A stretch of DNA of 33,653 nt from Bacteroidota bacterium (lineage in GTDB: Bacteria; Bacteroidota; Bacteroidia; Bacteroidales; Dysgonomonadaceae), in NCBI GenBank assembly GCA_023622765.1, contig JAMNYO010000114.1, positions 1 through 33,653 on the forward strand. Direction: 5' to 3'. Below, piece after piece: positions 23,740-32,322 of the stretch. Position 1 is the first letter of the stretch. Each line of letters begins with the position of its first letter. The translations under genes and the position numbers were made by a program. The notes under the pieces are model-generated. The model worked only from the letters and a program-made list of their open reading frames with translations. It did no database searches and had not been told where the DNA came from.

Positions 23740-25078
23740 ACAAAAGAACGAAAACAAGGCGGCTCCCGGCAATGAAAAACCGAAAAAGGAGCGCAAGCCG
23801 CTGACCGAAGCCCAACGGCTGAAACGTCAGAAGATGATAGTGCTGCCCGCTATGGTGCTGGTGTTCATCGGGGCGATGTGGCTGATATTCGCACCGTCCT
23901 CCGACAAGAAGCAACAGCCGGGAACGGGCGGTTACAACATGGAGATGCCCGATGCGGACAAGGCGAACCGCCAGATTATCGGCGACAAGGTGAAAGCCTA
24001 CGAGCAGGGGGCGATGGAGGAACGGAAGGAGAACCGCAGCCGTGCCATGCAGCAGTTGGGCGATATGTTCGACCGTGAGGTGGCGGAGGTGGACGGTGGC
24101 AGGGACTTCGATCTTGCCAATCCCGGAGGTACTGAGGAAGCGGAGAAATCCGTACCGAAGACCATACAGTCCTCCGCAGCCGCCTACCGTGACCTCAATG
24201 CCACGCTCGGCAACTTCTATGAGCAGCCGAAGAACGACAACGCGGAGATGGACGAACTGCTGGAACGTATTTCCTCATTGGAATTAGAACTTGAAAGTGA
24301 GAAAGGAAAGTCGTCCTCTATGGATGACCAAGTGGCTCTTATGGAGAAGTCCTACGAACTGGCGGCGAAGTATATGGGCGGTCAGAACAACGGAAAGCCG
24401 GAAACGGTACAGTCACCAGAGCCTTCTCCCGTACAGAAAGCGGGAAAAGCAGGGAAGAACAGGGCTGCACCTGTCAGGCAGGTGGCGCATCAGGTGGTGT
24501 CCTCGCTCGGACAGCCGATGAGTAATGCCGAGTTTGTCGCATCTTTCTCGCAGGAGTGTAACCGCAGTTTCAACACGGCGATAGGCGGCACGACCGTATC
24601 GGACAAGAACACCATATCGGCGTGTGTCTATGGAGCGCAGAGCGTGACGGACGGGCAGGCGGTCAGATTGCGCCTGTTGGAGCCGATGGCAGTGGCGGAC
24701 AGAATCATTCCCCGCAACGCGGTGGTGGTCGGCACGGCAAAGATACAGGATGAACGGCTCGACATCGGCATCACGTCGTTGGAATATGACGGCACTATCA
24801 TTCCGGTGGAGTTGGCGGTGTATGACACGGACGGACAGCCCGGCATCTTCATTCCGAACTCGATGGAGATGAATGCAGTCAGGGAGGTTGCCGCCAACAT
24901 GGGCGGCTCGTTGGGCAGCAGTATCAATATTTCCACCAATGCCGGGGCGCAACTCGCCTCCGATTTGGGCAAGGGGTTGATACAGGGTACGAGCCAGTAC
25001 ATCGCCAAAAAGATGCGCACGGTCAAGGTGCATCTAAAAGCCGGGTACAAGGTCATGCTCTACCAAGATAGAGATTGA
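23720..25078 (+). CDS. traM: TraM, VirB10-like core protein
   Basis: This 452-residue protein has a short charged cytoplasmic tail, one membrane helix (about 40-58), a long acidic and helical periplasmic linker, and a C-terminal beta domain (VRLRLLEPMAVADRIIPRNAVVVG) like the VirB10 barrel that spans to the outer membrane. This architecture is standard for the core scaffold that senses energy and opens the channel. It probably works with TraN (VirB9-like) just downstream. Confidence 0.88.
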   Translation: MEQTKNEQKNENKAAPGNEKPKKERKPLTEAQRLKRQKMIVLPAMVLVFIGAMWLIFAPSSDKKQQPGTGGYNMEMPDADKANRQIIGDKVKAYEQGAMEERKENRSRAMQQLGDMFDREVAEVDGGRDFDLANPGGTEEAEKSVPKTIQSSAAAYRDLNATLGNFYEQPKNDNAEMDELLERISSLELELESEKGKSSSMDDQVALMEKSYELAAKYMGGQNNGKPETVQSPEPSPVQKAGKAGKNRAAPVRQVAHQVVSSLGQPMSNAEFVASFSQECNRSFNTAIGGTTVSDKNTISACVYGAQSVTDGQAVRLRLLEPMAVADRIIPRNAVVVGTAKIQDERLDIGITSLEYDGTIIPVELAVYDTDGQPGIFIPNSMEMNAVREVAANMGGSLGSSINISTNAGAQLASDLGKGLIQGTSQYIAKKMRTVKVHLKAGYKVMLYQDRD

Positions 25079-25156
25079 GAACCAATAAAGACAATCAACA
25101 ACCAAAAGAAATCGATCACAATCAAATTTTCAATTACCACTAAAATCCAAAGTAAA

Positions 25157-26146
25157 ATGAGAAAAGAAATCATGATGTTTGCCCTCGCTATGGGCATCGC
25201 AACTGCCAACGCGCAGGAGAAAGTAACCGTTGGAGAAAACAACGGCAGTGAGGAACAACCGACCTTGACAAAGGAAGTCTATCCGCAGAAAGAAGCGGAC
25301 GGCGACCTGTATCACGGGCTGACAAAGAAGCTGACTTTCGACCGCATGATACCCCCGCACGGGCTGGAGGTAACCTACGACAAGACTGTCCATGTCATCT
25401 TCCCGGCAGAGGTGCGCTACGTGGATTTAGGCTCACCCGACCTGATTGCGGGTAAAGCCGACGGTGCCGAGAATGTTATCCGCGTGAAGGCCACCGTGCG
25501 CAATTTCCCGAATGAAACGAATATGTCCGTGATAACGGAGGACGGGAGTTTCTACACCTTCAACGTGAAGTATGCCGCCGAACCGTTGCTGCTCAATGTG
25601 GAGATGTGCGACTTCATCCATGACGGGGAGAAGGTGAACCGCCCGAACAACGCGCAGGAAATCTATCTGAAAGAACTGGGCAGCGAAAGTCCGATGCTGG
25701 TACGTCTTATCATGAAGTCCATCCACAAGCAGAACAAGCGTGAGGTGAAGCATATCGGCTGCAAGCGTTTCGGCATCCAATACCTGCTGAAAGGCATCTA
25801 CACGCACAACGGGCTTCTCTATTTCCACACGGAAATCAAGAACCAGAGCAATGTGCCTTTCGATGTGGACTACATCACATGGAAAATAGTGGACAAGAAG
25901 GTGGCGAAGCGTACCGCCGTGCAGGAGCAGATCATCCTGCCGCTCCGTGCGCAGAACTACGCCACCTGCGTGCCGGGGAAGAAGAGCGAGCGCACGGTAT
26001 TCACGATGGCGAAGTTCACCATTCCCGATGACAAGTGTCTTGTGGTGGAACTGAACGAGAAGAACGGCGGCCGCCACCAGTCTTTTGTGATTGAGAACGA
26101 GGACTTGGTACGTGCCAATACCATCAATGAACTTCAGGTGCGCTGA
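25157..26146 (+). CDS. traN: TraN, VirB9-like protein (DUF4138)
   Basis: This 329-residue secreted protein has a signal peptide (cleavage likely after ATANA) and a beta-rich body: an N-terminal part including YDKTVHVIFPAEVRYVDLG and a C-terminal part with WKIVDKKVAKRTAVQEQ. It fits the VirB9-like TraN family, which joins the VirB10-like protein to form the outer core. The stop is 2 bases before traO. Confidence 0.87.
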   Translation: MRKEIMMFALAMGIATANAQEKVTVGENNGSEEQPTLTKEVYPQKEADGDLYHGLTKKLTFDRMIPPHGLEVTYDKTVHVIFPAEVRYVDLGSPDLIAGKADGAENVIRVKATVRNFPNETNMSVITEDGSFYTFNVKYAAEPLLLNVEMCDFIHDGEKVNRPNNAQEIYLKELGSESPMLVRLIMKSIHKQNKREVKHIGCKRFGIQYLLKGIYTHNGLLYFHTEIKNQSNVPFDVDYITWKIVDKKVAKRTAVQEQIILPLRAQNYATCVPGKKSERTVFTMAKFTIPDDKCLVVELNEKNGGRHQSFVIENEDLVRANTINELQVR

Positions 26147-26148
26147 CC

Positions 26149-26724
26149 ATGAGAAAGTACATCGCAATCATCATCGCGTCGCTTGCCCTCTTTGCAGGGC
26201 AGGCGCACGCCCAGCGATGCCTGCCGAAGATGCAGGGCATCGAGGTCAGGGCGAACATGGCGGACGGCTTCAAGCCCGGCGGCAACAATGGCGGGTACAG
26301 CTTCGGGGCGGCTCTTTCCACCTACACGAAAAAGGGGAACAAATGGGTGTTCGGCGGCGAATACCTGCTGAAGAACAATCCCTACAAGGACGGTAAGATA
26401 CCCGTGGCGCAGTTCACGGCGGAGGGTGGTTACTACTTCAAGGTGCTATCCAGCCCCCGCAAAATCGTATTTGTCTATGCAGGTGCTTCGGCTCTTGCCG
26501 GATATGAGTCGGTGAACTGGGGCGAGAAGGTGCTGCATGACGGCTCCACGCTTCATGACCGGGACGCTTTCATCTATGGTGGTGCAGTGACGCTTGATAT
26601 GGAGTTTTATGTGGCCGACCGTATCGCCCTGCTAGCCAACCTCCGGGAACGTTGTTTGTGGGGAGGCGATACGAAGAAGTTTCATACACAGTGGGGCTTG
26701 GGTATCAAGTTCATCATAAACTGA
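26149..26724 (+). CDS. traO: TraO, exported conjugation protein
   Basis: This 191-residue protein has a signal peptide (cleavage near AGQAHAQ) and many alternating hydrophobic segments typical of outer membrane beta barrels, ending in KFIIN, a short hydrophobic end strand. It is probably an outer membrane component specific to Bacteroidetes conjugation systems. Function is inferred from location and position in the operon. Confidence 0.83.
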   Translation: MRKYIAIIIASLALFAGQAHAQRCLPKMQGIEVRANMADGFKPGGNNGGYSFGAALSTYTKKGNKWVFGGEYLLKNNPYKDGKIPVAQFTAEGGYYFKVLSSPRKIVFVYAGASALAGYESVNWGEKVLHDGSTLHDRDAFIYGGAVTLDMEFYVADRIALLANLRERCLWGGDTKKFHTQWGLGIKFIIN

Positions 26725-26732
26725 CGCACCGC

Positions 26733-27638
26733 ATGGAACGGACGGAAATCGAAGCCATGAGGCAGATACCCCTGGCAGACTTTCTTGCACGGTTAGGATA
26801 TGAACCTGTCCGAAGAAGCGGAAACGAGCTGTGGTATTGTGCCCCTTATCGCAATGAGCGTACTCCATCTTTCCGCGTGAATGTGGCAAAACAACTATGG
26901 TATGACTTCGGTTTGGGCAAGGGTGGCGACATCTTCACGCTTTCCGGGGAGTTTATCGGAAGCGGGGACTTCATGGAACAAGTGAAGTTCATAGCGGAAA
27001 CCGCCAATATGCCTATGCCTGCTTCCGATGTGAGAAAACCCGCCGTCCTGCCTAAACCTTCCGAACCTGTCTTTGAGGGAGTGGAAGCCGTCCCACTGCA
27101 TCGATCCCCACTGACGGACTATCTGGCGGAACGGGGCATTCCTTACGCTGTCGCATCAAGCTACTGCTGCCGACTGAATTACGGAGTGCGTGGCAAACGG
27201 TATTTTGCTGTCGGTTTTCCGAACGTGGCGGGCGGTTATGAGATACGCAGCCGCTTCTTCAAGGGATGCGTACCGCCGAAGGATGTGTCGCTAGTCAAGG
27301 CGGAATGCTTTCCGACTGACGTGTGCAGCGTCTTCGAGGGTTTCATGGACTTTCTCTCCGCTGCCACGCTCGGATTGGAAACGGGCGACTGCCTTGTGCT
27401 GAACTCGGTTGCCAACGTGGAAAAGGCAATGAGGGATCTGGACGGTTACGGGTGTATCGACTGTTATCTTGACCATGACGAATCCGGACGGCGCACGTTG
27501 GAAACGCTGAAAAGACACTACAAGGAACGTATCAATGACCGTTCCGCACTCTATGACGGTTGCAAGGACTTGAACGAGTACCTGCAACTGACAACGAAAA
27601 AAGAATTGAACAATAACTCAAAAATCAAAGGACAATGA
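26733..27638 (+). CDS. traP: TraP, primase-like protein
   Basis: From ATG 26733 this is 301 residues. The N-terminal part resembles the CHC2 primase zinc domain region (WYCAPYRNERTPSFRV), although only part of the cysteine set is visible. A Toprim domain follows, with an acidic patch (FEGFMDFLSA) and YLDHDESGRRT. It may prime the complementary strand in the recipient. An open frame upstream to 26652 is inside traO. It overlaps traQ by 4 bases. Confidence 0.85.
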   Translation: MERTEIEAMRQIPLADFLARLGYEPVRRSGNELWYCAPYRNERTPSFRVNVAKQLWYDFGLGKGGDIFTLSGEFIGSGDFMEQVKFIAETANMPMPASDVRKPAVLPKPSEPVFEGVEAVPLHRSPLTDYLAERGIPYAVASSYCCRLNYGVRGKRYFAVGFPNVAGGYEIRSRFFKGCVPPKDVSLVKAECFPTDVCSVFEGFMDFLSAATLGLETGDCLVLNSVANVEKAMRDLDGYGCIDCYLDHDESGRRTLETLKRHYKERINDRSALYDGCKDLNEYLQLTTKKELNNNSKIKGQ

Positions 27639-28141
27639 ACATACTGAACAACAGAAACAAGAAAAACTCAATCTTCAAGGCGTTGGCACTCTGCCTGTTC
27701 GCCGCCCTGTCGCTCACCGTCGTATCGTGTGATGACGACATGGACATCCAGCAATCCTATCCGTTTACGGTGGAAACCATGCCCGTGCCTAACAAGGTGA
27801 CGAAGGGGCAGACGGTGGAAATACGCTGTGAACTGAAAAAGACGGGCGACTTCGCCAATACGCTCTACACCATCTGGTATTTCCAGTTTGAGGGAGACGG
27901 TACGCTGGAAATGGACAACGGCATCACCTTCCTGCCCAATGACCGTTATCTGCTCGAAAACGAGAAGTTCCGACTGTACTATACGGCAAAGGGGAACGAG
28001 GCTCACAACTTCATTGTGGTGGTGGAGGACAACTTCGGCAACTCCTATGAGCTGGAGTTTGACTTCAATAACCGAAACGTGAAGGACGACGGGATTATAT
28101 CGGTTGTTCCCATCGGGAATTTCAAACCCATTATGCGATGA
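27635..28141 (+). CDS. traQ: TraQ, DUF3872 lipoprotein
   Basis: This 168-residue protein has a lipoprotein signal (lipobox VVSC, Cys32) followed by an acidic start (DDDMD) and a beta-sandwich-like domain. It matches the DUF3872 family found at the end of CTnDOT-type tra operons. It is probably exposed at the outer membrane. It overlaps both neighbours by 4 bases (ATGA), so the three genes are translationally coupled. Confidence 0.83.
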   Translation: MNILNNRNKKNSIFKALALCLFAALSLTVVSCDDDMDIQQSYPFTVETMPVPNKVTKGQTVEIRCELKKTGDFANTLYTIWYFQFEGDGTLEMDNGITFLPNDRYLLENEKFRLYYTAKGNEAHNFIVVVEDNFGNSYELEFDFNNRNVKDDGIISVVPIGNFKPIMR

Positions 28142-28665
28142 TGCGTGTATTCATGGCTATCCTCTGTTCGCTTATGGTGGTCTGTTCTGTGTCCGCACAG
28201 ATCAGCCGCAATAAGGGAACGGACGGACAGGCGGCTATCTATCGGCTGCCACTATTCGAGAGGGCGGTGCGCTGTACCAAATACTTTGAGGGCTGGCACT
28301 CGGAGAAACACCATCCATATGTGGGATACGGGCATAAGCTGTTGCCTGGCGAAAGGTATTCGGCACGCACCATGACGAAGCGGGAGGCGGACGTGCTCCT
28401 GCGGAAAGACCTTCGGAAGTTCTGCGCAATGTTCCGCAAATTCGGGAAAGATAGTCTGCTCCTTGCCACGCTTGCCTACAATGTCGGTCCGTACCGGCTT
28501 TTAGGAAGCAAGAAGATACACAAAAGTGCGCTGATACGAAAGTTAGAGGCGGGCGACAGGAACATTTACCGCGAGTATATCGCTTTCTGCAACTACAAGG
28601 GCAAACGCCACGCCATGCTGCTTAAACGGAGAAAGGCGGAGTTTGCGCTGCTGTATGAACCGTAA
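28138..28665 (+). CDS. secreted lysozyme-like peptidoglycan hydrolase
   Basis: This 175-residue protein has a signal peptide (cleavage near SVSAQ) and a phage-type lysozyme (GH24-like) core: the catalytic Glu in KYFEGWH, then the YVGYGHKLLPGE turn, and later YNVGPYRLLGSKK. It probably makes local gaps in the cell wall for the transfer channel. It is the last gene of the tra operon, before a strong terminator. ATG 28141 is an alternative start. Confidence 0.83.
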   Translation: MMRVFMAILCSLMVVCSVSAQISRNKGTDGQAAIYRLPLFERAVRCTKYFEGWHSEKHHPYVGYGHKLLPGERYSARTMTKREADVLLRKDLRKFCAMFRKFGKDSLLLATLAYNVGPYRLLGSKKIHKSALIRKLEAGDRNIYREYIAFCNYKGKRHAMLLKRRKAEFALLYEP

Positions 28666-28684
28666 ATGACTGACAAAACGACTG

Positions 28685-28721
28685 CAAAAGGCGTGCTATA
28701 TTCAAATTGGCACGCCTTTTG
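28685..28721 (+). terminator. tra operon terminator
   Basis: A perfect 12-bp stem, CAAAAGGCGTGC (28685-28696) with GCACGCCTTTTG (28710-28721), is followed by TTTAAT. It lies 20 bases after the lysozyme stop and ends the long tra transcript. Confidence 0.85.
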
Positions 28722-28822
28722 TTTAATCGTAAGTGTCCAAAAATGACTACGAGGACGATAAAAATTCAGTCTAAAACTCAAAATATAGCGATCATGAAAT
28801 TGGATATTTCATTTAAGTTGTA

Positions 28823-28982
28823 GATTGAGTTTTCTAAAAAGAAGAAAACTCAATCAAAAAAATCCTTTTCGCCCTATGACAAGGTGTAGCTTGTGATTAG
28901 CATACTGTCTTTGATTGTAGGCTTCATAGCATTATTTTGAAAAAGAGAATATTCTTCAGGGAGTAGGCAAGCATACTCCCTG
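28823..28982. terminator. two more terminator-like hairpins in the gap after tra
   Basis: The gap 28722-29065 has no gene. It holds a perfect 13-bp inverted repeat (28823-28835 with 28843-28855, loop AAAAAGA, A and T runs on both sides) and a 9-bp repeat (CAGGGAGTA, 28957-28965, with TACTCCCTG, 28974-28982) followed by TTTCTTTT. Both could stop transcription, and the first could do so in either direction. They insulate tra from the convergent minus-strand operon. Confidence 0.55.
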
Positions 28983-29065
28983 TTTCTTTTATACATTATC
29001 GCAGATTGAAACAGCGGTTTCTTTGCTACTTTCTTTGCCCGCCATCATGCTCATGAAAGAAAGTA

Positions 29066-29082
29066 GGCGGCTTTTCGCCGCC
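29066..29082 (-). terminator. terminator of the minus-strand accessory operon
   Basis: GGCGGC (29066-29071) pairs with GCCGCC (29077-29082). On the minus strand it directly follows the stop of the last accessory gene (29089) and is followed by a pyrimidine-rich stretch (TACTTTCTTTC). Confidence 0.6.
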
Positions 29083-29088
29083 CACCTC

Positions 29089-29397
29089 TTAAAATCGGGT
29101 GTAAAGTCCCGTTACCATTGTGAATACGTCCTCCAGCATATCGCAATATATCCCCTCATGCGTTTCTATGTCTTTTGTCCTGCTCTCGAATGTCTTTTTG
29201 CTGAACGTCTTGCGGTAGAAACGCATATTGTAGAGGTCTGCCCCTCCGTCATAAATGATGTCAAGGCGGTTCGCGCTTGTCTTGTTCCTCGCAAGGCTCA
29301 TGCGTAAGCCGTTGCCCATGTCTATGAAGTCCTTGCTTCCCGTGATGACGGCAAAGCGTCTGCCGCCTATCTGCTCTAAAATTGTCTTTGCTATCAT
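29089..29397 (-). CDS. conserved hypothetical protein of Bacteroidales elements
   Basis: This 102-residue soluble protein has a compact alpha/beta appearance (RRFAVITGSKDFIDMGNGLRM, then NRLDIIYDGGADLYNMRFYR). I recall similar proteins next to PcfJ-like genes in Bacteroides conjugative elements, but no function. It is the last gene of the minus-strand operon, 53 bases after the previous one. No signal peptide or membrane helix is seen. Confidence 0.7.
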   Translation of the reverse strand: MIAKTILEQIGGRRFAVITGSKDFIDMGNGLRMSLARNKTSANRLDIIYDGGADLYNMRFYRKTFSKKTFESRTKDIETHEGIYCDMLEDVFTMVTGLYTRF

Positions 29398-29450
29398 GTC
29401 CGTTGTCTTTTAGGTATGGTATGTAGGCGGTGCGGACACCGCCTACACAT

Positions 29451-29699
29451 TCAATATTCCGTTATTTCGGCAATGGGTGTCCGCCGTTGCAGCCACTCCT
29501 TCACACATTCCATGTTGTACTCGCTCGTTATGACTGCCGTATGGATGTCAGTGGCGGTAAAACGTGTGCTCTCGTAGTCTTCTATCCATCCTTTCAGGGT
29601 ATCAACGCCCCACGCTTCGGCATCGTCAAATATGCCGTCCAAAATTGTAATAGGTTCGCTGAACTTGACTATCAGCGTTTGGTAGCCTGCTTCATTCAT
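29451..29699 (-). CDS. small conserved hypothetical protein
   Basis: This is an 82-residue acidic soluble protein (FDDAEAWGVDTLKGWIEDYE). Its ATG overlaps the stop of the preceding gene by 4 bases (29696-29699), so the two are probably made together. I do not recognise a domain. Its place in the operon suggests an accessory role in element biology, not channel building. Confidence 0.65.
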   Translation of the reverse strand: MNEAGYQTLIVKFSEPITILDGIFDDAEAWGVDTLKGWIEDYESTRFTATDIHTAVITSEYNMECVKEWLQRRTPIAEITEY

Positions 29700-29926
29700 C
29701 GCTTGTCCTCCTTTCCTTGCTTGTTATTCAACCATTTGTCCCGTGCGGCTCTGCACTCGTCCAATGTGGGTTTCACACAAGCGAACAATTCTCCGTCCAT
29801 GTGGCGGTAGTCGTACTGCACAAGCGTCCGCTTGCGTCTGCCGATACCCGTTTGGAATTTCTCATACTTCTCCGTTCCTGCCTCTATGCAGGTGCTTACT
29901 CCGTTGATGGTCATTCTTGTTGTCAT
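29696..29926 (-). CDS. DUF3873-like small protein
   Basis: These 76 residues start with RMTINGVSTCIEAGTEKYEK and contain QYDYRHMDGELF and a final ARDKWLNNK. The pattern fits DUF3873 proteins, which occur in Bacteroidales mobile elements. It is cytoplasmic, basic at the C terminus, and of unknown function. Coupled to the next gene by a 4-base overlap. Confidence 0.7.
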   Translation of the reverse strand: MTTRMTINGVSTCIEAGTEKYEKFQTGIGRRKRTLVQYDYRHMDGELFACVKPTLDECRAARDKWLNNKQGKEDKR

Positions 29927-29938
29927 AATCGTGTAGGG

Positions 29939-30196
29939 TTAAAATTCAACAATCAGTAATCTGTTCTCCATGTGTTTGCTTGCATCCGATGCAAGCCGTT
30001 GTTTCAGCCAAAAGTGGTTGCGTCCATAGCCGTAGGCGAAGAACTTGTCAAAGTCCGTGTTTTCGGATAACTGCCGTATGGCGGTCTTGAACTCGCTCCC
30101 GTTCCTTGCGAACACGGCTGTGTTCACAAGGTTGATGAGCAACATCGGGATTTGGTCGTCCCATACGCTTACCATGCTTTCAATTCTTACTTCCAT
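29939..30196 (-). CDS. small conserved hypothetical protein
   Basis: This 85-residue soluble protein (NLVNTAVFARNGSEFKTAIR, then FFAYGYGRNHFWLKQRLAS) lies between the PcfJ-like and DUF3873-like genes, 24 bases after the former. No motif that I recognise. Codon use resembles its neighbours, supporting a real gene. Confidence 0.65.
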   Translation of the reverse strand: MEVRIESMVSVWDDQIPMLLINLVNTAVFARNGSEFKTAIRQLSENTDFDKFFAYGYGRNHFWLKQRLASDASKHMENRLLIVEF

Positions 30197-30220
30197 ATTG
30201 TTAGGTATTATAGGTTGATG

Positions 30221-31504
30221 TTATGCCACGTTCATCCGTTGTTGTATCAGTCCGGCATTATCCTCCACAAGTCGGATGATGCGGTCGTGGTACTCGGTGT
30301 TGGAGTTGCACACCCCTCTGCTCTGTACCACTTTCAGCGTTTTCAAGGACACTTCCACGGTTTCTATGCGCTTGCCATCAATGGTTGCGGAAAGGATAAG
30401 GGAGTCTGCCTTATTGTGATAGCCACCCACGCAATGGTGCATCAGCCGTCCCTCGGTTTCCATTTCCTCCACGCTCTCTATGACTTTGACAAGGATAAGG
30501 TTGTCGGAGAATACAAGCCCGAAGAACATTCCTTTGGCTTTCAGATAGTTCTTCTCGTTCTCTATCATCTTTCTCCGTTCTTCCTCGCTTCTCTCACGCT
30601 CCCTTTGTCGGTTGCGCCTTACGACCAACTTGTCGTGTTCCGCTTTAAGGTCGGCGGGGCAAACATACTTCGGGCAGTTGGTGTCCTTGCCGAAATGTCG
30701 CAGAAGGTCTATGGTGTCTTTCCACATTGAGCCGTCCGAAATGGTGTAGCCGTTGCGGATGCAAATCTTGATGGAGTTCCAATACTGCCCCATGTCAAAG
30801 GAACTGCGGATGTAGTGGCGCAACATGGGATATTGTCCTGCCTTCAAAAGCGTTTCGGCTCGGCTGTCGGAAAGGATAGCCGTGAAAAGGTCATAGGGCA
30901 AGATGTTGTGGCAGTCCCCCTTGAAGCCGTTGCGCTTCAGTTCGGGGATAAGCCTTGTTGTCGGATAAGTGCAGATAGGGTCTATGTCGTATGCCCCGAA
31001 TTTCTTGTTGCCACGGATTTCCATATCGCTCCATTCGTTCCATAGGTCGCAGTAGAAAAGGCTCTGACAACGTAACCTTGCCACGGTCTCCGTCTTGCCG
31101 TCGGGTGCAATCCATCGTTGGACCACCTCGCTGATGTAATACTTGGCAGGCTGGCACACCTTCCGTTTAAGATGTACTGCGAAGAAACGGATTACTTGGA
31201 ACTGCTTGCAGGTCGTGATGACGGAGAAGTATTCCATATCCTTGAACACTCGCTTTCGGGTGTCAAGCACTTCAAGTTCTTTTCCGCAATGGGGGCAGGT
31301 GCAACCGCATACGCTCTCCGCAAGCGGGTGTTCGCTTTTCCATCGGTGTCCGCACTCGGTACAAGTGAGGATGCCGCCTTTCGTTCTGTGGGCATAGTGC
31401 TTGAAGCAATGCTCAAATGCGTATGCCGTCTGTTTCTCGGTCAGTTCGGGCAGTCTGCGGATTAACTTGGCTACCTCTTTCTGTATGCGTGTCCTCGGTT
31501 TCAT
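30221..31504 (-). CDS. pcfJ: PcfJ-like protein
   Basis: This 427-residue cytoplasmic protein has an N-terminal zinc ribbon (CTECGHRW and CPHCGKEL) and the C-terminal PcfJ signature (LMHHCVGGYHNKADSLILSA). A very basic, charged helix (RRNRQRERERSEEERRK) lies before it. PcfJ was named in the enterococcal plasmid pCF10, within the conjugation gene cluster. Its biochemical role is still unclear. The start overlaps the PcfK-like gene by 4 bases (ATGA). Confidence 0.85.
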   Translation of the reverse strand: MKPRTRIQKEVAKLIRRLPELTEKQTAYAFEHCFKHYAHRTKGGILTCTECGHRWKSEHPLAESVCGCTCPHCGKELEVLDTRKRVFKDMEYFSVITTCKQFQVIRFFAVHLKRKVCQPAKYYISEVVQRWIAPDGKTETVARLRCQSLFYCDLWNEWSDMEIRGNKKFGAYDIDPICTYPTTRLIPELKRNGFKGDCHNILPYDLFTAILSDSRAETLLKAGQYPMLRHYIRSSFDMGQYWNSIKICIRNGYTISDGSMWKDTIDLLRHFGKDTNCPKYVCPADLKAEHDKLVVRRNRQRERERSEEERRKMIENEKNYLKAKGMFFGLVFSDNLILVKVIESVEEMETEGRLMHHCVGGYHNKADSLILSATIDGKRIETVEVSLKTLKVVQSRGVCNSNTEYHDRIIRLVEDNAGLIQQRMNVA

Positions 31505-31854
31505 AACATATCAAATAATGAGGGTTCTTGAATAGGTTGTGCGGTCGCTTTGGTGGCGGTTCTCGGCTTGTTGCGGTTTTGCAACCTGCGGACTTCCTCC
31601 TCTTGGTATTGCCGTATAGCCTTCTGACGTGCTTCCGCCTTTTCCTCTGCGGTGAGTTCCACCACATGGTTCACGGCTACCTGGCATTGGATAGGCTTGC
31701 CCACCTCTATCTCGTTCTCGTCATAGTAGTGTACGGCTTGTCCGTAAATCTCCCCGTCCGTGTTGCGGTAGTTCTTGGCAAAGAGCACATCTTCCGCCGC
31801 ACGTTGCTCCAAATACATCTGTATCGTTCTCTTGAAATGGTCTGTTCCTTTCAT
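31501..31854 (-). CDS. pcfK: PcfK-like protein
   Basis: This 117-residue protein matches the PcfK-like pattern: FKRTIQMYLEQRAAEDVLFAK, then a short glutamate-rich helix and a polar C terminus. PcfK and PcfJ are found together in many mobile elements, as here. Function is not established. It is the upstream partner of the PcfJ-like gene in this operon. Confidence 0.82.
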   Translation of the reverse strand: MKGTDHFKRTIQMYLEQRAAEDVLFAKNYRNTDGEIYGQAVHYYDENEIEVGKPIQCQVAVNHVVELTAEEKAEARQKAIRQYQEEEVRRLQNRNKPRTATKATAQPIQEPSLFDML

Positions 31855-31867
31855 ATCGCTTTCGTTT

Positions 31868-32089
31868 TTAGATTGTCTGTTTCAGTATCTCTCTCCAATA
31901 GGTAGGCTCTACCTCGCTCAACAGGAAATCCATAAAGTCTTTCCGTGCGTCCTTGTTCAGTTCGTGGTAGAGTTCACGGAATACGGATATGTTGCCGTTG
32001 ATGTACGTTTCCACCATATACTCGAAGATGTTGTCCACCTCGTAGTATCTGCATTGCTGCGCTGCTGTCCTGCTGCTTCTCTTTGCCAT
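31868..32089 (-). CDS. small conserved hypothetical protein
   Basis: From the ATG at 32089 this is 73 residues: a basic start (AKRSSRTAAQQCRYYEV), then an acidic helical part ending in YWREILKQTI. An open frame extends upstream to 32326, but that part overlaps another likely gene and looks non-coding (rich in His, Arg and Pro), so I use the internal start. It resembles small proteins that precede pcfK in related elements. Confidence 0.65.
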   Translation of the reverse strand: MAKRSSRTAAQQCRYYEVDNIFEYMVETYINGNISVFRELYHELNKDARKDFMDFLLSEVEPTYWREILKQTI

Positions 32090-32100
32090 GTCGGTAAGGG

Positions 32101-32277
32101 TTAAAGGGTGAATAACCAAAGAATGAAGCCGAAGAAGGCGATTGTGGAAAGGATAGCCACGATTATGCCTATCGCCACTCGGAACACTCCGTTTACTATC
32201 TCTTTGACGATGCTCCAAAGGATGCCGAACACCCCAAAGGCGGTGCGCATGATTAGGGTGCATATAGCAATACCCAT
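32101..32277 (-). CDS. small hydrophobic membrane protein (58 residues)
   Basis: ATG 32277 to TAA 32103-32101 encodes a strongly hydrophobic peptide with two likely membrane helices (FGVFGILWSIV and VAIGIIVAILSTIAFFGFIL). It lies between two genes of the operon, with 11 bases to the next start. The frame is the same as that of the preceding gene after its stop. It is shorter than usual gene-calling limits. The overlapping frames on both strands lack protein-like composition, which favours this one. Confidence 0.6.
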   Translation of the reverse strand: MGIAICTLIMRTAFGVFGILWSIVKEIVNGVFRVAIGIIVAILSTIAFFGFILWLFTL

Positions 32278-32322
32278 GTACTGCGCTGTCTGTCTGATGT
32301 CTGCCGTTGCTGTTATATACGT

